Positions 31,885 to 40,990 of a stretch of 64,000 bases of DNA are shown here, in pieces. Source of the DNA: Chloroflexota bacterium (GTDB lineage: Bacteria > Chloroflexota > Anaerolineae > UBA4142 > SHND01). The notes beneath the pieces were generated by a model that made no database searches, was not told where the DNA came from, and saw only the letters and a list, made by a program, of their open reading frames with translations. The stretch is from positions 1-64,000 of the forward strand of contig JACQWQ010000062.1 in NCBI GenBank assembly GCA_016209205.1. The letters run 5' to 3'. Within the stretch, counting starts at the first letter, position 1. Each line of letters opens with the position of its first letter. A program made the translations under genes and the position numbers.

Positions 31885-34572
31885 ATGGCAAAAATCTACG
31901 TCTCTTCCACGTTTCTCGATTTGCAAGACTATCGCGCGCAAGTCGAGCGCGTGATTCGGCGCATGGGGCATGAGGATGTGGCGATGGAATATTACGTCGC
32001 GTCCGACGAACGCCCTGTGGAAAAATGTCTTGCCGATGTTGCCGCGTGCGACATTCACATTGGCATTTACGCGTGGCGGTATGGCTGGATTCCCACCGAA
32101 AATAATCCGCAAAAGTTTTCGGTTACGGAAATGGAATATCGCCGAGCGGTGAAATCGAGCAAACCGTGTTTTATCTTTTTGGCGAGCGACGACCAACCGT
32201 GGGCGCGGAAATTTATTGACAAAGACACGACGCAAATTGAGCGCTTGCGTAACGACGCGAGCGCACACCATCTTGCCGATCATTTCACAACGCCTGATGA
32301 TTTGGCGCGCAAAGTCGCAGAGGCAATTCACAATTGGGAAAAACAACACGGTTATATTTCAACGGGCGCGAACATCCCGCAATTTGACCGCGACGCGTAT
32401 TTCAATGCGATGCGCCGCCGCTATGGTGTGATTGCGCTGGAAGGGCTGACGCCGCCGCAGCGCGAAGAATATCTGCAAATTCAATTGCGCTCGGTCTTTG
32501 TGGAACAAAACGTGCGCGAAAATCCGCCGCCGGTCGAACTCCCGAAAGAGGTATGGGCGAAACTAGAGCAAGAAAAGGAAATCCATGCGGATGATTTGCC
32601 CGAAGGTGTGGCGCTAGACGACATTCGACGCGCGCGGGAAGCGTATTTTGAAAAACCGTCGCGTCCGGTGTTGGATGTGTTGACCGATGCGACGGCGAAT
32701 CGCATTCTCATTCTGGGCGATCCGGGTTCGGGCAAGTCCACGCTCGCACGCTTTGTGCTGCTTTCGATTCTCGATCCCGACGGCGCGTTCCATTCGATTT
32801 TGGATGCGACGCGAGAAGCGATGGTAGCGGAGGGGGAGAGAGACGAGAAACGAGAATCGAGAAACGAGAATCGAGAGGCGCTAAAAGACAGCGCGTCGAG
32901 AAGCGAGAGTGCAACACGGCGGATGACGTGGGCAAAGCAATTTGAAAATTATTTGCCGCTGTTGATTGAACTGCGCAACTTTGTTGCATTGCGCGCGGAA
33001 AATAAATATGAAACCTTTTTTGAATTCTTGGAATATCTCGGCAAGACGGAAGGATGGCATCTCAACGCGGCGGCGCTGAAACAATTCTTGAAAAACGATG
33101 GACGAGCAGTCGTGGTCTTTGATGGATTGGACGAAATTTTTGATCCGCCGTTGCGCGATCACATCACACAGCAAATCGTCGCGTTCGCGTCAGATTATCC
33201 AAAAGCGCGCATTCTTGTCACGAGCCGTGTGATTGGCTATCGGCGCAAGAATTTATCCGACGCGCATTTCGAACATTTCACGCTCCAAGACCTTGACGAA
33301 AAACAGGTAGCGACATTTGTCAACCGTTGGTATGGACTCGCACTCGCGGAACGTCCCGACGAGGCAAAGGAACGCCGCGAACGCATTTTGCGTGCCTTCA
33401 AGGAATCGCCCTCCATTCGCCAACTCGCAGGCAACCCGATGCTGCTGACAATTATGGCAATCATCGGCAAGCATCAGGAACTGCCGCGCGAACGGTGGAA
33501 ATTGTATGACCACGCGGCGAGCGTGTTGATTCAGCACTGGGATGTGAACAAGCACCTGCAAGACAAACGCATTCAGCATGATTTCATTGGCGAAGACGAC
33601 AAAAAGGAATTGCTGCGGCGTTTGGCATATCGAATGCAGAACGGCGAAGGCGGACTAGCGGGGAACTATATTCATCGCGACGAACTGCAAGCCGAGTTTG
33701 AAGCGTATTTGAAGGAACGCTACAATCAATCACCCGCCGACGCGACGAAAATTGCGCGGGCGATGATTGAGCAATTCCGCGAGCGGAATTTTATTCTCTC
33801 TCTGTATGGCGCGAATTTGTACGGGTTTGTGCATCGTGCATTCTTGGAATATTTTTGCGCGTGGGCATTTGTTTGGAGGTTTGAAAAGACAAAAGAGATG
33901 ACGATTGATCAACTAAAGGAAGATGTTTATAGAAAACATTGGGAGGATCAAAGCTGGCATGAGGTCCTTCGCCTTATTTGTAGCTCAATTAACGAAAAGT
34001 TTGCAGGACAACTAATAGACTTTTTAAGAATCGAAGTTTATCGTCCGCGCTCTGATACAATTCTTTCGCGTCCACCCTGGAATGTAGCTCTCGCAGTTCA
34101 ATGTCTCTCCGAACTGAGAAATCTCAGATTTGTAACAGAGCAAGCAAGGGATCTTGTCGAATCGGTTTGCCACTTGCTCGATTTGTACATGGCTTCTTAC
34201 AAGGAAGATCGCCTTGGATTGTTAAGATCTGAAATTGTCCCTTATACGCTCAAGATAAGCCCGAACTGGCCATCATGGCCAGGTATGTGTAATTGGCTAA
34301 AAACTCGCCGTGCATTTCCAGGCGCAGACAAGTATGCAGAAGAATTTGGAAAATTTATCGGTGCTGTCGCGAGAAACAATGACCAGGTATATGAAATGAT
34401 TCATCTTTATGCGATTAGCGACAAAGCAGATAAACGTGTATTAGCGCCATTCGCTCTAGCAGGAGGTTGGAGTGATAATCCGTTGGCTCGCCAAGACCTC
34501 CAGACTCTGTTAAAGGATTCTATTTGGTGGGTTAGTCTCATTGCACGTAAAGCAATCCACCAATATCAGTAG
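31885..34572 (+). CDS. DUF4062-NACHT protein (bacterial NLR-like, candidate antiphage factor)
   Basis: An 895-residue protein. Residues 1-110 are DUF4062 (KIYVSSTFLDLQDYRAQVE, DIHIGIYAWRYGWIP), a domain distantly TIR-like in architecture and common as an effector or adaptor in STAND proteins. The NACHT NTPase spans ~270-620: Walker A LGDPGSGKSTLARF (near 278), Walker B AVVVFDGLDEIFD (near 408), sensor-1 RILVTSRVIGY, and GNPMLLTIMAII. The C-terminal ~270 residues are helical (repeat-like) and coded by AT-richer DNA than the front part. Residues 314-345 (GERDEKRESRNENREALKDS) are a charged insert coded by a GAGAAACGAGAATC repeat. Similar NACHT proteins sense phage; no immunity partner is adjacent. 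Confidence 0.85.
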   Translation: MAKIYVSSTFLDLQDYRAQVERVIRRMGHEDVAMEYYVASDERPVEKCLADVAACDIHIGIYAWRYGWIPTENNPQKFSVTEMEYRRAVKSSKPCFIFLASDDQPWARKFIDKDTTQIERLRNDASAHHLADHFTTPDDLARKVAEAIHNWEKQHGYISTGANIPQFDRDAYFNAMRRRYGVIALEGLTPPQREEYLQIQLRSVFVEQNVRENPPPVELPKEVWAKLEQEKEIHADDLPEGVALDDIRRAREAYFEKPSRPVLDVLTDATANRILILGDPGSGKSTLARFVLLSILDPDGAFHSILDATREAMVAEGERDEKRESRNENREALKDSASRSESATRRMTWAKQFENYLPLLIELRNFVALRAENKYETFFEFLEYLGKTEGWHLNAAALKQFLKNDGRAVVVFDGLDEIFDPPLRDHITQQIVAFASDYPKARILVTSRVIGYRRKNLSDAHFEHFTLQDLDEKQVATFVNRWYGLALAERPDEAKERRERILRAFKESPSIRQLAGNPMLLTIMAIIGKHQELPRERWKLYDHAASVLIQHWDVNKHLQDKRIQHDFIGEDDKKELLRRLAYRMQNGEGGLAGNYIHRDELQAEFEAYLKERYNQSPADATKIARAMIEQFRERNFILSLYGANLYGFVHRAFLEYFCAWAFVWRFEKTKEMTIDQLKEDVYRKHWEDQSWHEVLRLICSSINEKFAGQLIDFLRIEVYRPRSDTILSRPPWNVALAVQCLSELRNLRFVTEQARDLVESVCHLLDLYMASYKEDRLGLLRSEIVPYTLKISPNWPSWPGMCNWLKTRRAFPGADKYAEEFGKFIGAVARNNDQVYEMIHLYAISDKADKRVLAPFALAGGWSDNPLARQDLQTLLKDSIWWVSLIARKAIHQYQ
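32826..32920. repeat. GAGAAACGAGAATCGAGAAACG repeat in frame in the NACHT gene
   Basis: Alternating GAGAAACGA / GAATCGAGA words with a related GCGTCGAGAAGCGAGAG tail encode a highly charged insert after Walker A. The frame is maintained through the insert. Confidence 0.8.
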
Positions 34573-34827
34573 CCACAACGCCCATGAGACGATTCACTTC
34601 ATACAAAGCAAACTCAGCATATCCAACTTTCCCCATTGCAATCTGCACGACCCGTGCGCGGGGGGAACTGCCAACGGATGATGAAAGCGGATAAACGGAT
34701 AGGCGCGCATCCATCCGCTCATCCGTTTTCCAATCCGCTGTCCGCAACTTTTCAACTCTAGTTTTTTCGCCATAATAGGATGTTGCTAATCACCGAATCA
34801 CCCAATTTCCCAATCCACGAGGATTAA
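34573..34827. other. Intergenic spacer with ATCCGCTCATCCG and AATCACCCAAT repeat words
   Basis: 34678-34747 holds GGATAAACGGATAGG and its complement-like CATCCGCTCATCCGTTTTCC words; 34787-34818 holds CACCGAATCACCCAATTTCC words. No gene is seen. Confidence 0.6.
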
Positions 34828-35817
34828 ATGAAAGAAAAAGTATTCGTCTCGCGCCTTATTCCTGATGAAGGACTCGCTCTCGTCCTCGAAGCATTCGACG
34901 CCGAGGTGTGGCAGGATGAACTGCCGCCGCCGCGTCCTGTGCTGCTCGAAAAAATCCAGGACAAGGTCGGCTTGCTTTCATTGCTCACGGACAAGATTGA
35001 CGCGGAATTGATGGACCTGAATCCACAACTTCGCGTTGTGTCGAATTACGCGGTCGGGTTCGACAACATTGATATTCCCGCCGCGACGGCGCGCGGGCTG
35101 CCCATCGGCAATACGCCTGGCGTGCTGACCGACACGACCGCCGATTTCGCGTTCGCGCTGTTGATGGCGAGCGCGCGCAATATCGTGCAGGGCGCGGACT
35201 ATTGTCGCGCGGGGAAATGGAAAACGTGGGGTCCGAAACTTTTGACGGGCGTGGACATTCACGGTGCGACGTTGGGACTGGTCGGTTTCGGACGCATCGG
35301 GCAGGCGATGGCAAAACGCGCGAGCGGTTTTGGAATGCACGTATTGTATTACGACCAATATCGCCGCGAGGATTTGGAACAGAGCATGGGCGTGACGTAC
35401 GCGGACATGGACACGCTGCTGCGCAAATCGGATTTCGTTTCGATTCACACCGATTTGAATCCGACGTCGTATCACTTGTTCAACGCCGATGTGTTCGCCA
35501 AAATGAAACCGTCCGCAATCGTTATCAATACCGCGCGCGGTCCGTTGATCGATCCCGTCGCGTTGTACGACGCGTTATCGTCGGGCAAAATTCGCGGCGC
35601 GGCGTTGGACGTGACCGAACCCGAACCACTGCCGATGGACAGTCCACTCCACACGCTCGACAATTGTCTCATCGTGCCGCACATTGCCAGCGCGTCCATT
35701 ATCACGCGCGGCAAGATGGCGGTGATGGCGGCAAAAAATTTGATTGCAGGCGTGACCGGCGAAAAACTGCCGACGTGTGTGAATCCGGAAGTGTATGAGA
35801 AAGGAACGCGTAAATGA
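34828..35817 (+). CDS. D-2-hydroxyacid dehydrogenase (glyoxylate reductase-like)
   Basis: A 329-residue NAD(P)-dependent enzyme of the GyaR/phosphoglycerate-dehydrogenase family. Motifs: NYAVGFDNID, GNTPGVLTDTTADFAFALL (glyoxylate reductase-type), GLVGFGRIGQAMAKRA (Rossmann GxGxxG), INTARGPLID (substrate Arg), VTEPEPLPMDSPL (Glu) and VPHIASAS (His). Likely reduces glyoxylate or hydroxypyruvate. The stop overlaps the start of hicB as ATGA, an unusual coupling to an antitoxin gene. Confidence 0.88.
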   Translation: MKEKVFVSRLIPDEGLALVLEAFDAEVWQDELPPPRPVLLEKIQDKVGLLSLLTDKIDAELMDLNPQLRVVSNYAVGFDNIDIPAATARGLPIGNTPGVLTDTTADFAFALLMASARNIVQGADYCRAGKWKTWGPKLLTGVDIHGATLGLVGFGRIGQAMAKRASGFGMHVLYYDQYRREDLEQSMGVTYADMDTLLRKSDFVSIHTDLNPTSYHLFNADVFAKMKPSAIVINTARGPLIDPVALYDALSSGKIRGAALDVTEPEPLPMDSPLHTLDNCLIVPHIASASIITRGKMAVMAAKNLIAGVTGEKLPTCVNPEVYEKGTRK

Positions 35818-36038
35818 CAAAATTTGTTTTGCCCATCGTGATTGAAAAAGATGAGGACGGTTACTTTGCGTTTTGTCCTGATTTGCAAGGATGTTATACC
35901 CAAGGCGACACATACGAAGAGACTCTAGCCAATATTGAAGACGCAATTCGCCTGCACTTGGAAGATCGCGTGGCGAGCGGCGAATCCATTCCCACGAGTC
36001 ACATGATTAGTGTGGCGACGCTTGAGGTTCAAGTATGA
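35814..36038 (+). CDS. hicB: HicB-family antitoxin
   Basis: A 74-residue protein: KFVLPIVIEKDEDGYFAFCPDLQGCYTQGDTYEETLANIEDAIRLHLE, the partial RNase-H-like fold of HicB antitoxins, without an added DNA-binding domain at the C-terminus. ATG overlaps the stop of the dehydrogenase gene, and its own stop overlaps hicA (ATGA), so all three are translationally coupled. It should block the HicA active site. Confidence 0.92.
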   Translation: MTKFVLPIVIEKDEDGYFAFCPDLQGCYTQGDTYEETLANIEDAIRLHLEDRVASGESIPTSHMISVATLEVQV

Positions 36039-36262
36039 GTCAACCGCTGCCGCGTGTGACTGCACGCGAAATCATCCGTGTCTTGGAACAGCGCGGCTTT
36101 GTGTTGAGCCGCTCGAGCGGCAGTCATCGAATCTATAAAGACGCAGCGGAGCGGCGCGTGACCGTGCCGTTTCACGGCGCAAAAATTCTGCATCCCAAAG
36201 TGCTCAAGAGTATTTTGAACGATGCGGGAATGACAGTAGAAGAACTCATCAAGGAATTGTGA
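36035..36262 (+). CDS. hicA: HicA-family mRNA interferase toxin
   Basis: A 75-residue double-stranded-RNA-binding-like protein: TAREIIRVLEQRGFVLSRSSGSHRIYKDA with the catalytic His in SGSHRIY, and ILHPKVLKSILNDAGMTVEELI at the end. It cleaves mRNA when free of HicB. The HIT gene starts 6 bp downstream, so the TA pair is embedded in an operon with metabolic genes. Confidence 0.92.
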   Translation: MSQPLPRVTAREIIRVLEQRGFVLSRSSGSHRIYKDAAERRVTVPFHGAKILHPKVLKSILNDAGMTVEELIKEL

Positions 36263-36268
36263 TTTGCG

Positions 36269-36817
36269 ATGTCCTTAAAACCCAAAATCCTCCGCGAAAC
36301 TTTTCCGCGCGGTTTGACGTTGATTGACGCGCCGTGGCGGCACAAGTATTTTGAATTGCCCAGAGATGACGAATGTTTTATCTGTCGCGCGATTCATGCC
36401 GCGCCGCGTCATGACGCGAAAAATCTACTGCTGGTGCGCGGTGAACGCGCGATCGTGATGCTCAATCGTTATCCCTACACGATGGGCGCGTTGATGGTCG
36501 CGCCGGTGGCGCATGTGGGTGACTATCGCGAAATTGACGACGCCACGCTCGCGGAAATGGATGGGCTGGTCAAGCAGAGCATGAACATTCTCGACGCGGC
36601 AATTCATCCCAGAGGCTTTAATATCGGCATCAACCAGGGGGTGGATGCGGGCGCGGGGTTACGCGATCACCTGCACATTCACGTCGTCCCGCGCTGGGGC
36701 GCCGACACAAATTTCATGACCGCCACGGCAGGCGCGCGTGTTTTGGCGCAAGACGTGGACAGCATGTATAAACGTTTGCGACGCGCCAAGCGCGCGCTGG
36801 AAAAACCAAAAACGTAA
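36269..36817 (+). CDS. HIT family protein (Ap4A-phosphorylase-like)
   Basis: A 182-residue protein starting at ATG 36269. ECFICRAIHAAP is the N-terminal CxxC-like segment common in bacterial HIT/Ap4A phosphorylases; RYPYTMGALMVAPVAHVGDY and GAGLRDHLHIHVVPRW give the HxHxH catalytic triad near residue 135. It probably hydrolyses or phosphorolyses dinucleoside polyphosphates or nucleotidyl conjugates. It sits 6 bp after hicA. Confidence 0.9.
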   Translation: MSLKPKILRETFPRGLTLIDAPWRHKYFELPRDDECFICRAIHAAPRHDAKNLLLVRGERAIVMLNRYPYTMGALMVAPVAHVGDYREIDDATLAEMDGLVKQSMNILDAAIHPRGFNIGINQGVDAGAGLRDHLHIHVVPRWGADTNFMTATAGARVLAQDVDSMYKRLRRAKRALEKPKT

Positions 36818-36845
36818 ACAGGGGTAACCCCGTTTTATTTTGGCG
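36818..36845 (+). terminator. Weak hairpin with T-rich tail after the HIT gene
   Basis: CAGGGGTAACCCCGTTTTATTTT has a short GGGG/CCCC stem followed by T-rich sequence. The stem is only 4-5 bp, so activity is uncertain. Confidence 0.35.
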
Positions 36846-37093
36846 CCGGGTGTGCGTCACATTTTTGGGATGTCAGTCGCTGTAGAGCGACTTGGTGTTG
36901 TTGTTGCCGCGAATTCTATTCGCCCGATCGCCGCCCGCGCCGCCCGCCTGTAACTCATTCGCTTTCCGGCGCCCGTCTCCCCACGGGCAAATTTCAAGGT
37001 TCCCTCAAAGATATTCCAGCGCCCCAACTCGGCGCACACGCCATCCGCGCCGCGCTCGACCGCGCGCAGATTAATTCGCAGCAAATTGACGAA

Positions 37094-38116
37094 GTGTTGC
37101 TGGGCAATGTCGTCAGCGCGGGGTTAGGGCAAGCGCCCGCGCGTCAAGCCGCGCTCGGCGCGGGATTGCCCAAGACGATCAATGCCACGCTGGTGAACAA
37201 AGTATGCGGCTCGTCTCTGAAAACAGTGATGCTGGGCGCGGCAATGCTCCGCGCGGGTGATGCTAACGTCATTGTGGCTGGCGGCTTTGAAAGCATGTCG
37301 CGCGGTCCGTACTTGAGCGATCACTTGCGCGGCGGCGCGCGCATGGGCGATGTGAAATTTCGCGATGCAGTCGTATTCGACGCGCTCACGGATCCGTTTC
37401 ACAAATGGCACATGGGCAATGCGGCGGAATTGATCGCGCAGAAAATGGAGGTGACGCGTCAAGAACAAGACGCCTACGCATTGCAGTCACATCAGCGCGC
37501 GTTCGCGGCGCAGCAAGCCGGAAAATTTCGCGACGAAATCACGCCCATCGAAATTCCCGTCAAGGGCGGCGCGAAACGTTTCGATGCGGATGAGACCATT
37601 CGCGCGGATTCATCGCTCGAAGCATTGGCGAAACTCAAGCCCGTGTTTCAAAGCGAAGGCACGGTCACCGCGGGCAACGCGCCCGGCTGGTCCGACGGCG
37701 CGGCGGCAGTAGTGCTGGCGAGCCAAGAGGTCGTCAATGGATTGAGACCACTTGCACGCGTGGTCGGATATCACCAGTCCGGCATGGCGCCCGAAAAAAT
37801 CTTTTGGGCGCCGATTGAGGCGATTGGCGGCTTGCTGAAAAAACTCGCATGGAAACTCGACGACGTAGATTTGTTCGAGTTGAATGAGGCATTCGCCGCG
37901 CAAGTGCTCGCCGATGGACGCGAACTGGGTTGGGATTGGGACAAGGTCAACGTGAACGGCGGCGCGATCGCGTTGGGGCATCCGCTTGGCGCGAGCGGCG
38001 CGCGCATTTTGACCACGCTGCTGTATGAATTGAAACGCCGCGGCGGCAAACGCGGCATCGCTTCCGCCTGTTTGGGGGGGGGGGAAGCGGTGGCGGTCGC
38101 AATCGAAATGGTGTAA
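37094..38116 (+). CDS. Acetyl-CoA C-acetyltransferase (thiolase), 5' end disturbed
   Basis: From a GTG at 37094 the frame reads [34 protein letters not shown] (acylation Cys), [38 protein letters not shown] (His) and [12 protein letters not shown] (Cys region), a biosynthetic/degradative thiolase. Conserved N-terminal sequence lies upstream in the same frame: about 36962-37093 encodes SGARLPTGKFQGSLKDIP and the helix before VLLGN, but no start codon is in frame there, and further upstream another frame reads GVVVAANSIRP. So the first ~40 residues are coded but seem disconnected from a start. An 11-base G run (38074-38084) codes the GGGE segment without disturbing the frame. Confidence 0.85.
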   Translation: MLLGNVVSAGLGQAPARQAALGAGLPKTINATLVNKVCGSSLKTVMLGAAMLRAGDANVIVAGGFESMSRGPYLSDHLRGGARMGDVKFRDAVVFDALTDPFHKWHMGNAAELIAQKMEVTRQEQDAYALQSHQRAFAAQQAGKFRDEITPIEIPVKGGAKRFDADETIRADSSLEALAKLKPVFQSEGTVTAGNAPGWSDGAAAVVLASQEVVNGLRPLARVVGYHQSGMAPEKIFWAPIEAIGGLLKKLAWKLDDVDLFELNEAFAAQVLADGRELGWDWDKVNVNGGAIALGHPLGASGARILTTLLYELKRRGGKRGIASACLGGGEAVAVAIEMV

Positions 38117-38122
38117 AGCGTG

Positions 38123-38911
38123 ATGATTGACGCGCCGGTGATTGACCAGAAAAGCGCCCTCGACGCGGAATTAAAACGTATCGTCGAGCAGCTTGCCGCG
38201 CGTCCAGACATTGAAGGCGTGATCGTGTTTGGCTCTTATGCGGCGGGGAAAACGGACGAGGGATCGGACCTTGACCTCGCGGTGATTCAAAATACGACGG
38301 CGCGGTTTTATGACCGGATCGGCGAGTTGTACCTCTGGCTCAAGCCGCAGGTGACACTGGATTTACTTGTCTATACGCCGAACGAATTCTTGCAAGCCAA
38401 ACGCAAGAAACCATTTTTCCGCGATCAGATTTTGGGTAAAGGGCGCGTACTCTGGGCGCGGCATCCTGAAATTTTTGCGCCGCCGCCGCCGTTGACACCC
38501 GAAGAAAGAGAACAAGTGATGATTGAAAATTTTGAGGATTGGATCCAGCGCGCGCGCGAGGACTTGCGTATGGCGGAACTTGCATGGGAGAATCAAATCT
38601 GGAATCAAGCGTGTTTTCATTCTCAGCAAGCGATTGAAAAGAGTCTAAAGGGCTTGATCGTGCGCCGCGAAAATCTGACCGCGCCATTCACACACGAGAT
38701 TGTGATACTCGCGGCGCTACTGCCCGCAGATTGGTTCGACGATTTGCAAGCAGAGTTTACGCGCATCAATGGTTTCTACGCGCCGACACGTTATCCAACG
38801 GCAGAGCCCGGCGAATTGCCCGAGCGCCCCGTGAATCGGCAAGATGCGGAAATTGCAATCAAGACCGCGCGTCAAGTTGTCGCACGCGCCGAGCGTTTTT
38901 CCAAACCCTGA
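38123..38911 (+). CDS. Fused nucleotidyltransferase (MNT) - HEPN protein
   Basis: Starts 6 bp after the thiolase stop (ATG at 38123; GTG at 38120 also possible). Residues ~15-100 are a minimal nucleotidyltransferase with [24 protein letters not shown] (GSx10DxD). Residues ~140-260 are a HEPN domain: [48 protein letters not shown]. In split systems MntA AMPylates or otherwise silences the HEPN RNase (HepT); here both are one chain. It may be a self-contained TA-like protein or a nucleotidyl-modifying enzyme. Confidence 0.85.
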   Translation: MIDAPVIDQKSALDAELKRIVEQLAARPDIEGVIVFGSYAAGKTDEGSDLDLAVIQNTTARFYDRIGELYLWLKPQVTLDLLVYTPNEFLQAKRKKPFFRDQILGKGRVLWARHPEIFAPPPPLTPEEREQVMIENFEDWIQRAREDLRMAELAWENQIWNQACFHSQQAIEKSLKGLIVRRENLTAPFTHEIVILAALLPADWFDDLQAEFTRINGFYAPTRYPTAEPGELPERPVNRQDAEIAIKTARQVVARAERFSKP

Positions 38912-38925
38912 GCGAGGGGAAACTT

Positions 38926-40074
38926 ATGGATTTTGATCTTACCGAAGAACAACAACAGATTCGCGAGCTGGCGCGCGAATTTGCGCAAAAAGAAATCGCG
39001 CCCGTTGCGGCGGAATTCGATGCCAAGGGCGAATTTCCGTACGAGACCATCAAAAAGATGGGCGAACTCGGTTTGATGGGCATCGAGATTCCGACCGAGT
39101 ACGGCGGCGCGGGTCTCGATACGCTGTGTTATGTGTTGGCGTTGGAGGAGATTTCCAAAGCGGACGCGTCACACGGTACCATCATGTCGGTCAACAATTC
39201 GCTGTTCGGCTACGGCATCTATAAATTTGGCACGCCAGCGCAGAAACAAAAATATCTCGAACCCGTCGCGTCGGGCAAAAAAAACGGCGCGTATTCGTTG
39301 ACCGAGCCGCAGTCGGGCAGTGACGCGGGCAACATGAAAACGCGCGCCGTGCCGCAAGGCGACGCGTACGTGATTAACGGACGCAAGTCGTGGGTCACGA
39401 GCGGACCGGTCGCCGATTTTGTGTTATTGTTTGTAACCGTGAATCCCGAACTGAAACACAAAGGCACGTCCGCGTTCATGATTGATACCACACAGCCCGG
39501 TTTTGCGCGCGGCAAAGTGGAACCGAAACTTGGCATTCGCGCGAGCGCGACGTGCGAGCTCTTTTTTGACAATTATCGCGTGCCCGCGAGTGAACGCATC
39601 GGACAGGACGGCGATGGGTTCAAAATCGCGATGACGATTCTCGACGCGGGGCGCATCGGCATTGCGGCGCAAGCGGTGGGCATCGCCCAAGCTGCGTTCG
39701 AGGCGTCGGTGAAATATGCGCAAGAACGCGAAGCATTCGGCAGCAAGATCGGCGAATTTCAAGCGATTCAGTGGATGCTCGCCGACATGGCCACGCGCAT
39801 CGAAGCAGCGCGCTTGTTGACCTACAGCGCGGCGTTGAAAAAGACCAACGGCGAAAAGTATTCGCGCGATGCTTCGATGGCGAAATTGTATGCCAGTGAA
39901 GTTGCGACGTTCGCGGCGGATTGCGCGATTCAGATTCATGGTGGGATGGGCTATTCCAAAGAGCTGCCGATTGAACGTTATTACCGCGACGCGCGGATCA
40001 CGCGAATTTATGAGGGCACGAGCGAAATTCAGCGCACAGTGATCGCGCGCGAAACTCTCAAGACGTTCTCATGA
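38926..40074 (+). CDS. Short/medium-chain acyl-CoA dehydrogenase
   Basis: ATG at 38926 with GAGGGGA upstream, giving 382 residues, the usual length. Motifs: DFDLTEEQQQIRELAREFA, GLMGIEIPTEYGGAG, YSLTEPQSGSDAGNMKTRA (FAD/substrate), KSWVTSGPVADF, SEIQRTVIARETL with the catalytic Glu in IYEGTSE near residue 363. It oxidises acyl-CoA to enoyl-CoA and hands electrons to ETF, most likely butyryl-type substrates. Its stop overlaps the start of the next MNT-HEPN gene (ATGA). Confidence 0.93.
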   Translation: MDFDLTEEQQQIRELAREFAQKEIAPVAAEFDAKGEFPYETIKKMGELGLMGIEIPTEYGGAGLDTLCYVLALEEISKADASHGTIMSVNNSLFGYGIYKFGTPAQKQKYLEPVASGKKNGAYSLTEPQSGSDAGNMKTRAVPQGDAYVINGRKSWVTSGPVADFVLLFVTVNPELKHKGTSAFMIDTTQPGFARGKVEPKLGIRASATCELFFDNYRVPASERIGQDGDGFKIAMTILDAGRIGIAAQAVGIAQAAFEASVKYAQEREAFGSKIGEFQAIQWMLADMATRIEAARLLTYSAALKKTNGEKYSRDASMAKLYASEVATFAADCAIQIHGGMGYSKELPIERYYRDARITRIYEGTSEIQRTVIARETLKTFS

Positions 40075-40946
40075 AGACAGTCACACGACCACGCGTACGA
40101 CAAACGCCCCGCAGCGGCGCGCAGGGCAAGGTAAAAGCGCGGCGCTTGTTTCCACAGGCGCGCCATCTTACGCCGTCAGAACGACGCGCGCTGAACGCCT
40201 TCAAGGATTTCTGGCTCAAAAAATTGCCGGGGCAAATCGAACGCATTGTCTTGTACGGCTCAAAAGCGCGCGGGGACAGCACACCCGATTCGGACCTTGA
40301 CGTGCTTGTAGTGGTCAATGGCAATCCCGCAAGCGGACGACGGTTGGATGCGCCCGGTTTTGATTTGCTGATGAAATATGGCGCGTTCATTCAAAGTGTG
40401 TGGATGAGTGTCGAGGAAACGCAACATTGGACGCCATTACTCGATAGTATCTGGAAAGAAGGAATCGAACTTTGGCGGCGACGCGGCGCGCCTGTATGGG
40501 TGCACCCTGAAAGTGAGGGGCGGGACGTGACAGCAGACAAAGCAGAAGCCATCGAAACGCGGATGATCTTGGCGCAGGACAAACTTGCTGCCGCGCGGCA
40601 ATTGTTACAAGGTGGGTTTCTCAACGACACGATCTCCAAGTCATACTATGCAATGTTTTATGCCAGTAAAGCGATGCTCTTGGCAATCGGCGTTGACCCG
40701 CACAAACATCGCGGTGTCGCTTCGTTGGTGGGAGAAAAAATCGTTCACCATGGCTTGTCCGATCCCAAATATGGAACTCTGATCAATCAATACATGCAGT
40801 TGCGGCTTGATGCTGATTATGAACCTGAATTTCACGCCACGCTTGAACAGGCGGAAGAATCAATTCGCGTCGCCGAAGATTTCATCCAAGAAGCCGCGCG
40901 CGTTTTGGAACGGATTCGTAAACAATCGCAAACAGCGGCGGAGTAA
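40071..40946 (+). CDS. Fused nucleotidyltransferase - HEPN protein (second copy)
   Basis: A 291-residue protein. NTase with IERIVLYGSKARGDSTPDSDLDVLVVV (GSx10DxD, residues ~58-80), ending GIELWRRRG near residue 140; HEPN-like part with RMILAQDKLAAARQLLQGG, SKSYYAMFYASKAMLL and HKHRGVASLVGEKIV. Different enough from 38123-38911 to be an independent acquisition. Its start overlaps the acyl-CoA dehydrogenase stop, so production is tied to that enzyme. Confidence 0.83.
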   Translation: MKTVTRPRVRQTPRSGAQGKVKARRLFPQARHLTPSERRALNAFKDFWLKKLPGQIERIVLYGSKARGDSTPDSDLDVLVVVNGNPASGRRLDAPGFDLLMKYGAFIQSVWMSVEETQHWTPLLDSIWKEGIELWRRRGAPVWVHPESEGRDVTADKAEAIETRMILAQDKLAAARQLLQGGFLNDTISKSYYAMFYASKAMLLAIGVDPHKHRGVASLVGEKIVHHGLSDPKYGTLINQYMQLRLDADYEPEFHATLEQAEESIRVAEDFIQEAARVLERIRKQSQTAAE

Positions 40947-40953
40947 CTCATGT
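40938..40953 (+). repeat. Left copy of a 16-bp direct repeat (GCGGAGTAACTCATGT)
   Basis: GCGGAGTAACTCATGT is identical to 41740-41755, where it contains the Shine-Dalgarno and start codon of the carboxylase beta gene. The two copies flank the split MNT/HEPN pair exactly. In this left copy the ATG opens only a 14-codon frame. Confidence 0.9.
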
Positions 40954-40990
40954 GTCTGGTGATAGTGCGCGAGACGTTGAAACAATACGC

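Noticed and set aside
38731-38925. N-terminal extension of acyl-CoA dehydrogenase into the MNT-HEPN gene
   Set aside because: Family length and a GAGGGGA site place the start at 38926.
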